64,000 bases of DNA from Rhizobium phaseoli. Lineage in GTDB: Bacteria; Pseudomonadota; Alphaproteobacteria; Rhizobiales; Rhizobiaceae. Where the stretch lies: assembly GCF_003985125.1 (NCBI RefSeq), contig NZ_ML133575.1:62001-126000 (forward strand), read 5' to 3'. Both the position numbers and the translations under genes were made by a program. Below the pieces are notes generated by a model that had not been told where the DNA came from, did no database searches, and saw only the letters and a program-made list of their open reading frames with translations. Positions within the stretch are counted from its first letter, which is position 1; each line of letters opens with the position of its first letter. Positions 51,158 through 59,089 of the stretch are shown piece by piece.

Positions 51158-52753
51158 TTGGCGGAAGACTGCTGCATTCTCATCATCGACGACAATATCG
51201 ACGATCGCGAAGTCTATCGCCGCATACTGGGCCGCGTCTCCAGCACCGCCTATACCGTCGTCGAGGCGGAGACCGGCGAAGAGGGGCGCGCACTGAACGG
51301 GCGCAAGCGGCCGGACTGCATCCTGCTCGATTATTCGCTCCCCGGGCGCGACGGGCTGGGCGTGCTTGCCGATATATTAGAGGACGATCCTGCCGCCAAT
51401 GTCATCATGCTGACCGGCCAGGGCAGCGAGACGGTTGCCGTTGAAGTGATGAAGGCCGGCGCGCGCGACTATCTCACCAAGGATTCGCTGTCGCCCGAAA
51501 CGCTGCACCGCTGTATTCAGAACGCCATCATGCACGGCATGCTGGAAGCACAGCTGGAGCAGAAGCGGCAATCGCTCGAGATCTTCACGCGCGCCATGGC
51601 GCATGATCTGAAGGAGCCGCTGAGGACGATCAAATCCTTCAGCCGCATCCTGCACGGTTCCGCAGCACTTCCGGCCGAAGACCGGGAGCTGCTCGATTAT
51701 GTGCTCAGCGCCGCCGACCATATGGAAGACCTGATCGTCAAGGTCTCCGGCTTCACCAAGCTCGAAGCCTATGGCGGGCCGGCGCTGACGCCGGTCTCGC
51801 TGTCGGATGTGCTCAACCAAGTGGAGGACAATCTGCGCCAGCAGATGGAGAGCCGCGGGGCGGTGATCATTCGCGGGGCGCTGCCGGAGGTCATGGGCGA
51901 TGCGACGCTGCTGGCCCAGCTTCTGCAGAACCTGGTGTCGAATGCCATCCGCTATTGCGATCGAAAAGCTCCGGAGGTGACGATCTCGGGCGAAGCGCAG
52001 GGGGATACCTGCCGGCTGACGGTGCGTGACAACGGACCGGGCATCGATCCCGAGCACCGCGAGCTGATCTTCCAGCCGTTCAAGCGGCTGGTCGGCCGCG
52101 GCATCGAGGGCACCGGGCTTGGCCTTGCCATCTGCCGCCGCATCGCGCAGCTGCATGGCGGCTCGATCTGGTGCGAACCGGAGAAAGGGCACGGCGCCAC
52201 CTTCATCCTCGAAATACCGCTTGCTGCGGCGCGGCCCGCGCCGCCGGCCGCATCGGCCGTTCCGCCGAGCGCAAAGGCAGTGGAGCAGCCGGGCGAAGGT
52301 TCCGGCAGGCTTGCCGAAGTGCTGCTCGTCGAAGACAGCCCGGCCGACATCCAGATTCTGAAAATCAAGCTGATGCGGCGGGAGAAAGTGACCTTCAACC
52401 TGCATATCGCCACCAACGGACGCGAGGCGATGCGGCTGCTCGAAGAGCGCGCCGGCATAGCCGACCTGCCGCAGATCGACCTGATGCTGCTCGACATCAA
52501 CATGCCGATCATGGACGGCTTCGAGGTGCTGAACGCCCTTTCGGCCGACGCGCGACTGAACCGGATTCCCGTCTGCATTCTCAGCACCTCAAGCGACGAG
52601 ACCGACATGCAGCGGGCCAGAAATCTCGGCGCACGCGCCTATATGGTCAAGCCGCCGACCCTGCAGCAATTGGAAGAGGCACTCGAGGATGTCGATCATT
52701 TGGAGCTGCTGCAGCGCGGCGATTCGCTTGCGCTTTGTGCGGAACAAAACTAA
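51158..52753 (+). CDS. Hybrid histidine kinase, REC-HisKA-HATPase-REC
   Basis: This 531-residue cytoplasmic protein has an N-terminal receiver (Asp58 in LLDYSLPGRDG), HisKA with His149 (AMAHDLKEPLRTIKSFSRIL), HATPase (NLVSNAIRYCD; DNGPGIDPEH; GTGLGLAICRRI), a Pro/Ala linker and a C-terminal receiver (Asp446 in MLLDINMPIMDG). It starts at TTG 51158, about 8 nt after GAGGA, 4 nt after the Rcp1-like gene. The layout suits an internal phosphorelay node that takes phosphate from the preceding kinase pair. No output domain is present. Confidence 0.88.
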   Translation: MAEDCCILIIDDNIDDREVYRRILGRVSSTAYTVVEAETGEEGRALNGRKRPDCILLDYSLPGRDGLGVLADILEDDPAANVIMLTGQGSETVAVEVMKAGARDYLTKDSLSPETLHRCIQNAIMHGMLEAQLEQKRQSLEIFTRAMAHDLKEPLRTIKSFSRILHGSAALPAEDRELLDYVLSAADHMEDLIVKVSGFTKLEAYGGPALTPVSLSDVLNQVEDNLRQQMESRGAVIIRGALPEVMGDATLLAQLLQNLVSNAIRYCDRKAPEVTISGEAQGDTCRLTVRDNGPGIDPEHRELIFQPFKRLVGRGIEGTGLGLAICRRIAQLHGGSIWCEPEKGHGATFILEIPLAAARPAPPAASAVPPSAKAVEQPGEGSGRLAEVLLVEDSPADIQILKIKLMRREKVTFNLHIATNGREAMRLLEERAGIADLPQIDLMLLDINMPIMDGFEVLNALSADARLNRIPVCILSTSSDETDMQRARNLGARAYMVKPPTLQQLEEALEDVDHLELLQRGDSLALCAEQN

Positions 52754-52837
52754 GCGATGGTCATTGGCAACGGTATGATCTTTGCGACTTTCATACTCGC
52801 GCTCCTGACGACGCCGCTTCAATCAGGACTGCTCTCA

Positions 52838-54394
52838 ATGGTTTCAGGCATACATCACGTGACGGCCATCACCCGCAAGGTGCAGGCGAACGTGGACTTT
52901 TACGCCGGCTTTCTCGGCATGCGGCTCGTCAAGCAGACGGCCGGCTACGAAGATGCGATGCAGCTTCATCTCCTCTATGGCGATGCAGCGGGCACGCCGG
53001 GTTCGCTGGTCACCTTCCTTGTCTGGGAAGATGGCGCGCCGGGCCGGGCAGGCTTCGGCCAGATCAGCGAAATCTCGCTGGCGATCAACCCCGCAAGCAT
53101 CGGCTACTGGCTGACGCGCGCCATGAGCTACGGGCTGCGCTCGGAGGGACCGGCCGACGAATTCGGCGAGCCCGTGCTCAGGCTGAAGGATCCCGACAAT
53201 ATCATCCTCAAGCTGGTCGGCGCAAAGAACGTCACCTCGCCGGCCGCCTGGGACGGCGCCTCGATCCCGGTCGAGCACGCTGTCCAGCGGGTGCGTGGCG
53301 CAACCATGCTGACGGAGAAGCCAGATGAAAGCCGGGGCTTTCTCGAGCGCCATTTCGGTTACCGCTTCCAGGCCAACCGCGGCACGATCGACAGGCTGGT
53401 TTCGCAATCGGGCGACGTTATCGACGTGCGCGATGCGCGCGGCTTCTGGTCCGGGGCGCCTGGCACCGGCACGATTGATCACGTCGCCTTTCGCGCCCCC
53501 GACGAGGAGACGCTGCTGTCGGTCGGCAAGAGCCTGGAGGCGAGCAATGCGTCGCCGACCAACTTGCATGACCGCAAATATTTTCGCTCGCTCTATGCCC
53601 GCGAGCCGGGTGGCACGCTGATAGAGCTTGCGACCGACAAGCCAGGCATGACCATCGACGAAGAGCATGCCGCGCTCGGGACGAAGCTTTTCGCGCCGCC
53701 CGACGCGATCACCAATCTCGACGAGCTGAAGGTGGTGCTGCCGCAATTTTCGATGCCCGGCCAGCCGCGCATCAATTATCGCGAGCTGCCCTTCGTCCAT
53801 CGCTTCTACACGCCGCCCGATCCCGACGGCAGCGTCTTCGTGCTGCTGCACGGCTCGGGCGGCAATGAGACGACGCTGATGCCGCTCCTCAACAAGGTGG
53901 CGCCGCGCGCGACGCTGCTTGGCGTGCGCGGCCGCGCGACAGAGGAAGGTTTTCCGCGCTGGTACAAGCGCATCACGCCCTTCTCCTTCGACCAGAACGA
54001 CATCAAGACCGAGGCGGAGGCCTTTGCCGCCTTCATCGAAGGCGCCGTCAAGTCCTATGGCCTTGACCCCAAGAAAGTCGTCTATGTCGGCTATTCCAAC
54101 GGCGCTAACCTTTTGAACTCGCTGCTCTACCTGCACCCGAATCTCGTTCACAAGGCGGTGCTGCTGCGCTCCATGCCTGTCCTCAGCGACTTTCCGCATG
54201 CCGACCTCAAGGGCACGGACCTGCTGGTCATCAGCGGCAAGACCGATGCCTATGGCAAATATGCCAGCGAGCTGGAAGACCGGCTGAAGAGTTCGGGCGC
54301 CACCGTCGATTCCGACGTCATTCCCGGCGGTCACGATCTCGGCGATGCCGATGTGCCGATCATCCAGAAATGGCTTCTGCAGGAAAGCCGCTGA
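52838..54394 (+). CDS. Fused VOC dioxygenase and alpha/beta hydrolase (MhqO-MhqD type)
   Basis: This 518-residue protein has two halves. Residues about 1-310 are a ring-cleaving dioxygenase-type VOC protein with two vicinal-oxygen-chelate modules (HHVTAITRKVQANVDFYAGF; TIDHVAFRAPDEE; GTLIELATDKPG), with His and Glu ligands visible. Residues about 315-518 are an alpha/beta hydrolase: FVLLHGSGGNETTLMPLLNK, catalytic Ser420 in VGYSNGAN, Asp470 and His499 in PGGHDLGDAD. Separate proteins of these two types occur in Bacillus mhq hydroquinone-response loci, so the fusion suggests quinone or aromatic detoxification. ATG 52838 was chosen; the frame is open to 52757 with a hydrophobic lead. Confidence 0.85.
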   Translation: MVSGIHHVTAITRKVQANVDFYAGFLGMRLVKQTAGYEDAMQLHLLYGDAAGTPGSLVTFLVWEDGAPGRAGFGQISEISLAINPASIGYWLTRAMSYGLRSEGPADEFGEPVLRLKDPDNIILKLVGAKNVTSPAAWDGASIPVEHAVQRVRGATMLTEKPDESRGFLERHFGYRFQANRGTIDRLVSQSGDVIDVRDARGFWSGAPGTGTIDHVAFRAPDEETLLSVGKSLEASNASPTNLHDRKYFRSLYAREPGGTLIELATDKPGMTIDEEHAALGTKLFAPPDAITNLDELKVVLPQFSMPGQPRINYRELPFVHRFYTPPDPDGSVFVLLHGSGGNETTLMPLLNKVAPRATLLGVRGRATEEGFPRWYKRITPFSFDQNDIKTEAEAFAAFIEGAVKSYGLDPKKVVYVGYSNGANLLNSLLYLHPNLVHKAVLLRSMPVLSDFPHADLKGTDLLVISGKTDAYGKYASELEDRLKSSGATVDSDVIPGGHDLGDADVPIIQKWLLQESR

Positions 54395-54410
54395 CGCCGC
54401 GTCGGGATGG

Positions 54411-55310
54411 TTAGACGCGTGATGCCCGGGCGACCATGATGCCGGCGAGCACCACCGCGGCGCCGAGCGCCTGCATCGCTCCGATCGTCTCGTTGAGCAG
54501 CGCCCAGGCGAGGATCGCGGCGACGACCGGCTGAAGCAGCAGCGTCAGCGAGGAGAAGGCCGGCGGCAGATAGGCCAGCGCATAGGTGATCGCCACCTGG
54601 CCGCCGGCATGGCTGATAAAGGCGAGACCGAAGAGCATCGACAAGCCATAGAGGGTCGCCGGCAGCATATGGCCTTCGAAGAAGAAGGCCAGCGGGAAGA
54701 TGCAGACGGCGGCTGACGCCGTGCTCCACAACATGATGCGGATCGTATCGAACCGGCTGCGCAGCCTGCCGATCGCCAGGATATAACAGGCATAGAAGAA
54801 GGCGGCGATCATCGCCGTGCCGTCGCCGCGCAAGTCGCCATTGCCGAGCCCTGCCGGACCGCCTTTCAGAATAACGACACCAGCCAGCGCCAGAAGCAGC
54901 CCCGACAGGAAGACTCCGCTGGTTCTCGCCCTGAAAAACAGGACGGCGATCAGCGTGACGAAAACAGGCGCGAGATTGGCAAGCAGCGTCGCATTGGCGA
55001 CCGAGGTCATGGTCAGCGAAAGGTGCCAGGCGGCAAGGTCGAGCGCCAGCATGACGCCGGGAAGAACCAGCATGAAGTAGTCCGCAAGGCTTTGCGGTCT
55101 GGGCCCAGCATTCTTCTTCAGCAGCGAGACGATGAAGATCGGGATCAGCGCCAGCGCCACGCGCCAGAAGGCAGTGGCCATCGGACCGACCTCGGACAGC
55201 CGCACGAAGATCGGCGAGCCGCCGATCGCCGCTCCGCCGAGAACGAGCGCCGCAAGAGCGAGACGATTGGAAGGCGAGGCTTCGGATAGGGTGGAAGCGG
55301 TCTGCGACAT
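54411..55310 (-). CDS. EamA/DMT-family transporter
   Basis: This 299-residue membrane protein has ten helices in two EamA repeats (first repeat starting about residue 20, second about 165, with GDGTAMIAAFFYACYILAIG). Such proteins export metabolites or amino acids. It is convergent with the VOC-hydrolase fusion, 16 nt apart. Confidence 0.9.
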   Translation of the reverse strand: MSQTASTLSEASPSNRLALAALVLGGAAIGGSPIFVRLSEVGPMATAFWRVALALIPIFIVSLLKKNAGPRPQSLADYFMLVLPGVMLALDLAAWHLSLTMTSVANATLLANLAPVFVTLIAVLFFRARTSGVFLSGLLLALAGVVILKGGPAGLGNGDLRGDGTAMIAAFFYACYILAIGRLRSRFDTIRIMLWSTASAAVCIFPLAFFFEGHMLPATLYGLSMLFGLAFISHAGGQVAITYALAYLPPAFSSLTLLLQPVVAAILAWALLNETIGAMQALGAAVVLAGIMVARASRV

Positions 55311-55435
55311 GATCTCGATATTTCTGATTGCCCTAAGGCCGTCCGGCCGTTGACTGCGGACTGCGTAGCAGAAGTCGATCGCCTGAGACAGTCGAAGAAC
55401 GACATCGAAAAGGAAAATCGGGGGGAAATGGAAAA

Positions 55436-56920
55436 TCAGGCGGGATGCGTCTCGGTCTCAACCTGCCGCAGCTTTGCGGCGATTTCGGCCGCAATGAAGA
55501 AGGCGTGCTCGGTCACCTGCGGCAGCCCCATCAACTCGCCGAAGGTGCCGCGCGCCAAGGGACCGGAGATCAACAGCGACGGGTCCGCCGTTCCCGACGG
55601 GCCGATCGCCTCCGAGCGCTCGGTGCAGGCAAAGCCGAGGCCGGTCGGATCGAGCGACAGGTGGCCGCTGGCCGCGAGCGCCGCGAGCCAGGGCTGGGTA
55701 TCAAGAATGCCGCCATGGGCCGGCCCGGTGGTGACGACGACGGCATCGTAACTGCGCTCCAACGGCTGGCGCTGATGGCGCGGCTGTAGGGTACAGGCGA
55801 TGAGCTCGCCTTCGATTCGCGCATCGGCGACGGAGCCGGCGAGGATTTCGAGGCGGCCGGCAGCGATCGCCATATCGAGCACGGTTTCCACCTGCGGCGC
55901 GATGCGAAAACGATGCACGTCCCAATAGGGACGCAGATGGCGGACGAGACGACGCCGTTCGGCAATCGGCAGGCCCCGCCAGAGATCATGTCCCTGCGCC
56001 CGCACCTGATCGAGCACTCCATGCCAGCTTATGCCCTGCGCTTTTGCGGCGCTTATGGCGGCGCGGATTCCGGCCAGCAGCGACACGGCGGAATGCGCCG
56101 CATCGGCAACGAAATCGCCGAAGAGCGGCTGCGGCACCGGCGCATGCCCGCGCGAGCGCAGGCCGCGGCGCGAGATCGCCGTCACCGCACCATCATGTCC
56201 ACGCCCGGCAAGCGAGGCGATGACATCGGCTGCGGTCAGGCCGTTGCCGATGACCAGCACCCGGTCGTGGGGACGGACGACATCGAGCGCGCCTGATTTG
56301 GTGGTGTCGGCGACGAAACGCGGATGGGCGGCAAGCCGGCTCGCAAGCCGGCCGGGAGCGGCCGGCGGCGGATGGCTGGTGGCGATCGCGACGATATCGG
56401 CCTCCGTTACGCCGCCCTTGTCGTCGCGGATCGACCAGCGGCCGGCCCGGCGCTCGACATGGCTCACTGCCGCGCGGCAATGGCGTACGCTGCCGTCGTC
56501 CAGAAATGGCTTCAGCAGGGAGGCGACATAATCGCCGAAGAGCCGACGCCGGGGGAAGACTTGACCATCGGGGCGTTTTGCCTCGGGGTCGCAGGCGACG
56601 GCGTCGCGGGCGTCGATCCAGGCTTGGAATTCGCCCTGGTCGTCAGGCTGCAGGCTCATCTTGGCGGCGGGAACATTGATGCGGTGGGCCGGATCATCCG
56701 TGTCATAGGCAAGACCACGGCCGAGCTCGGCGCGCGGTTCGAAGACCAGGATGACGGGATGCGCGTCGGCCGTCATCCGGGCGAGATGATAGGCGACGCC
56801 CGCGCCGGAGACGCCACCGCCGATGATGGCGACGACGGGTTTTCCGGACGTCGGCGGAGGCTTGGGCTGCATGATGGCCGAGACCGTTGCTTCGATAGGT
56901 CGAGCATAGAAGCCGGACAT
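55436..56920 (-). CDS. FAD/NAD(P)-binding oxidoreductase-like protein
   Basis: This 494-residue protein has an N-terminal dinucleotide fold (IIGGGVSGAGVAYHLA, GGGVSGAG at 34-41) and a second GxGxxA-type site near residue 222 (VIGNGLTAADVIASLAGRG). This fits the FAD-NAD(P)-binding family of flavoproteins distantly related to ornithine hydroxylases. The substrate is unknown. ATG 56920 is 11 nt after GGAGGA; an internal ATG at 56872 is an alternative. Confidence 0.8.
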   Translation of the reverse strand: MSGFYARPIEATVSAIMQPKPPPTSGKPVVAIIGGGVSGAGVAYHLARMTADAHPVILVFEPRAELGRGLAYDTDDPAHRINVPAAKMSLQPDDQGEFQAWIDARDAVACDPEAKRPDGQVFPRRRLFGDYVASLLKPFLDDGSVRHCRAAVSHVERRAGRWSIRDDKGGVTEADIVAIATSHPPPAAPGRLASRLAAHPRFVADTTKSGALDVVRPHDRVLVIGNGLTAADVIASLAGRGHDGAVTAISRRGLRSRGHAPVPQPLFGDFVADAAHSAVSLLAGIRAAISAAKAQGISWHGVLDQVRAQGHDLWRGLPIAERRRLVRHLRPYWDVHRFRIAPQVETVLDMAIAAGRLEILAGSVADARIEGELIACTLQPRHQRQPLERSYDAVVVTTGPAHGGILDTQPWLAALAASGHLSLDPTGLGFACTERSEAIGPSGTADPSLLISGPLARGTFGELMGLPQVTEHAFFIAAEIAAKLRQVETETHPA

Positions 56921-56962
56921 TGCCGACGCAATCCTCCATCTGCGATTGTCTATTTGTTGAGA

Positions 56963-57397
56963 TCAGCCCGATGCCGCTATCGTCGTCGAGAATTCGGGAT
57001 TGCCGCGGATGGTGTTGCTGACCGTGCAGATCTCGTCTTCGGCGGCATGGACAATCTTGCTGCGCGTCTCCTCGTCGATATCGCCTTTGATCGAGAAGAC
57101 GATGTTGAACTTCGCAACGCGTGACAACCCTTCGGTCGCCTTTTCGCCGGTGACGTCGGCCGTGATCTCGCTGATCCTGTCGAGAACGCCCATCTGGCTG
57201 GCCGCGATGCGGGCGCTGAGCACGAGACAGCCCGAGAGCGAGGCATAGAGGAGATCGAGCGGGCTGAAGCCCGGCTGCGAGGGCGCGGTGACGATATCGA
57301 TCTCGCCCTTCGTGGTGGAAGTGACATGCGGAAAACCGGTGCGGCCGAGAGTGGCGGTAGCGCCGGTCGGGCGAGGGCGAGCCTTGAGATCAGCCAT
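56963..57397 (-). CDS. OsmC-family peroxide/thiol protein
   Basis: This 144-residue protein matches the OsmC/Ohr family: GFSPLDLLYASLSGCLVLSA (catalytic Cys in SGC) and a C-terminal EDEICTVSNTIRGNPEF with the second Cys. These proteins reduce organic peroxides or are detox proteins. ATG 57397 lies 7 nt after AGAGGA; the open frame further upstream is not used. Confidence 0.88.
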   Translation of the reverse strand: MADLKARPRPTGATATLGRTGFPHVTSTTKGEIDIVTAPSQPGFSPLDLLYASLSGCLVLSARIAASQMGVLDRISEITADVTGEKATEGLSRVAKFNIVFSIKGDIDEETRSKIVHAAEDEICTVSNTIRGNPEFSTTIAASG

Positions 57398-57541
57398 GAA
57401 GGAATCCTCTGACAACAGCTTCGCAGAGATAGGACAATCCGCACCGGCCGGCAACGGCTCGGCGGTCTGCGATGGCGGAACCTTTCCATCCGCCATCAGT
57501 TGATTACACCTGAACGAAAACAGCGACAAAGGTGGATTGCG

Positions 57542-57802
57542 ATGGCGCATGTCCGCAAGATGGATCGTCAGGACCGGCGGATGGATGCCCGCGACCGGCT
57601 GATCGTTGCGCTCTATGCGCAGCTAAAGGCCGAGCGGGAAACACGCGAAACGCTGGAATGGGCGATCCGCAACGGCGCTATGTCACAGGAGGTGCTGGAG
57701 GCGATTGCGGCCGATCCGGTTCCGGTCGTCACCAGCGAGGATATCGCTTCGCTCGAGAAAATCATCGCCCTCGACGAAAGGCGCAAACCAAATAGGAACT
57801 GA
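57542..57802 (+). CDS. Small hypothetical protein
   Basis: This 86-residue protein is mainly helical and charged (MAHVRKMDRQDRRMDARDRL; LKAERETRETLEWAIRNGAM) with no recognised domain. The ATG is 6 nt after AGGTGG. It is divergent from the OsmC gene and is followed at once by a RIME-like repeat. Confidence 0.6.
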   Translation: MAHVRKMDRQDRRMDARDRLIVALYAQLKAERETRETLEWAIRNGAMSQEVLEAIAADPVPVVTSEDIASLEKIIALDERRKPNRN

Positions 57803-57803
57803 A

Positions 57804-57907
57804 GCATGTCGCGCAAAAGTGTGCAGCGGTTTTGCGGCAACGGCATCCGAGAAAACAAAGACCTAAAGCGCAAGGAGCGAATCTGAAAGTTCGCGGCGCG
57901 CTTTAGG
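57804..57907 (-). repeat. Rhizobial intergenic mosaic element (RIME-like), copy 3, inverted
   Basis: GCATGTCGCGCAAAAGTGTG, then GCAGCGGTTTTGCGGCAACG, then AAAACAAAGACCTAAAGCGC and the palindromic end (AAAGCGC...GCGCTTTA). This is the reverse orientation of the copies at 24183 and 46270 and the most complete of the three. Confidence 0.75.
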
Positions 57908-57984
57908 AGCATTCCAGCCAAGTTGCGCAGCGGTCCTGAGGCCCGACTTGCGCAAAAAGGCGTTCGAAGAAGAGGAGATCCGAA

Positions 57985-58215
57985 ATGGCCGATATCACCT
58001 ATCAGGTCGTCCCGCATGACAATGGCTGGGCCTACAAGCTCGGCGACACTCTGTCGGAAACCTATGCGACGGCGGATGAAGCGATCGTGCGCGCCAAGGA
58101 CGCCGCGTCGCGCCAGAAGATTGGCGATGGCGACGCGCTGCTCGCCTACCCCTCACCCGATGGCGGCTGGGCATTCCAGGAGCTCGAAACCGACAAAAGC
58201 AGCAGTCGGCTCTGA
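57985..58215 (+). CDS. DUF2188-type small protein
   Basis: This 76-residue protein starts MADITYQVVPHDNGWAYKLG and contains ETYATADEAIVRAKDAA and PDGGWAFQELE, the pattern of DUF2188 proteins. The ATG follows GAGGAG by 7 nt. It lies 18 nt upstream of the first ku gene and may be cotranscribed with it; family function is unknown. Confidence 0.78.
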   Translation: MADITYQVVPHDNGWAYKLGDTLSETYATADEAIVRAKDAASRQKIGDGDALLAYPSPDGGWAFQELETDKSSSRL

Positions 58216-58233
58216 TTTGGCACGGAGGATGGA

Positions 58234-59088
58234 ATGGCCGCGCGGGCAAGCTGGAAAGGTCATCTGAAGGTAGGCGACCTTGCTTGCGCCGTCGGACTCT
58301 ATACCGCCATTTCCTCCTCCGACCGCGTTTCCTTCAACATCATCAACCGCAAAACCGGCCATCGCGTCGAGCGGCAATTCGTCGACAGCGAGACCGGCAA
58401 GCCGGTGGAGCGCGATGACCAGGTCAAGGGCTACCAGATGGAGAACGGCGATTACATCGTCATCGAAGGCGACGAGATTGCCGGGATCATGCCGGAGAGC
58501 GACAAGGTGCTCGATGTCAAGGCTTTCATCACCTATGACGATATCGACAAGCTCTATTTCGACCGTCCTTATTATCTCGCACCCGTCGATGAGCATGATG
58601 AAGAAACGCTGTCGCTGATCATCCGGGGGATGCGCGACGCCAAGGTGGCGGCGCTGGCCGAAGCTGTGCTTTTCCGGCGCAACCGGACACTGCTGATCCG
58701 GCCGCATGACACTCACATCATCGCGACCCTGCTGAACTTCGATTATGAGGTGCGCTCGGCCGACACCGTCTTCAAGAACATTCCCGATATCAAATTCGAC
58801 AAGGAAATGCTCGAGCTCGCCGGGCATATCATCGAAACCAAACATGGCAGCTTCGATCCGAGTGAATACGAAGACCGTTACGAAGCCGCCGTCGTCGAAT
58901 TGGTGAAGGCAAAGATCGAGGGCCGGGCGCCGCCGAAGAAGAAACCGGCGCCGGAGCGCAAGGTGGTCGATCTGATGGAAGCGCTGCGCCAGAGCGCGAA
59001 ACTGAGCGGCAAGAGTGCGGCGAAGAAGAGGCCGGCAACGAAGGAGGCGCCGGCGCGCAGCGACAGCCAAAAGAAGAAGGCAGGCTGA
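58234..59088 (+). CDS. ku: Ku, DNA end-binding protein (first copy)
   Basis: This 284-residue bacterial Ku has the ring-forming core (KGHLKVGDLACAVGLYTAIS; VSFNIINRKTGHRVERQFVD; DDQVKGYQMENGDYIVIE). The C-terminus carries the LigD-interacting motif KVVDLMEALRQSAK and a Lys/Ala-rich tail. Ku recruits LigD to double-strand breaks. CGGAGG precedes the ATG. It lies 1 nt before ligD. Confidence 0.95.
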   Translation: MAARASWKGHLKVGDLACAVGLYTAISSSDRVSFNIINRKTGHRVERQFVDSETGKPVERDDQVKGYQMENGDYIVIEGDEIAGIMPESDKVLDVKAFITYDDIDKLYFDRPYYLAPVDEHDEETLSLIIRGMRDAKVAALAEAVLFRRNRTLLIRPHDTHIIATLLNFDYEVRSADTVFKNIPDIKFDKEMLELAGHIIETKHGSFDPSEYEDRYEAAVVELVKAKIEGRAPPKKKPAPERKVVDLMEALRQSAKLSGKSAAKKRPATKEAPARSDSQKKKAG

Positions 59089-59089
59089 G

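Noticed and set aside
53325..53621. Possible frameshift or second gene inside the VOC-hydrolase fusion
   Set aside because: The main frame is continuous with both domains intact; the alternative frame has no motif.
52844..54334. Minus-strand frame of 496 codons over the VOC-hydrolase fusion
   Set aside because: Antisense to intact catalytic motifs; no ribosome binding site or domain.
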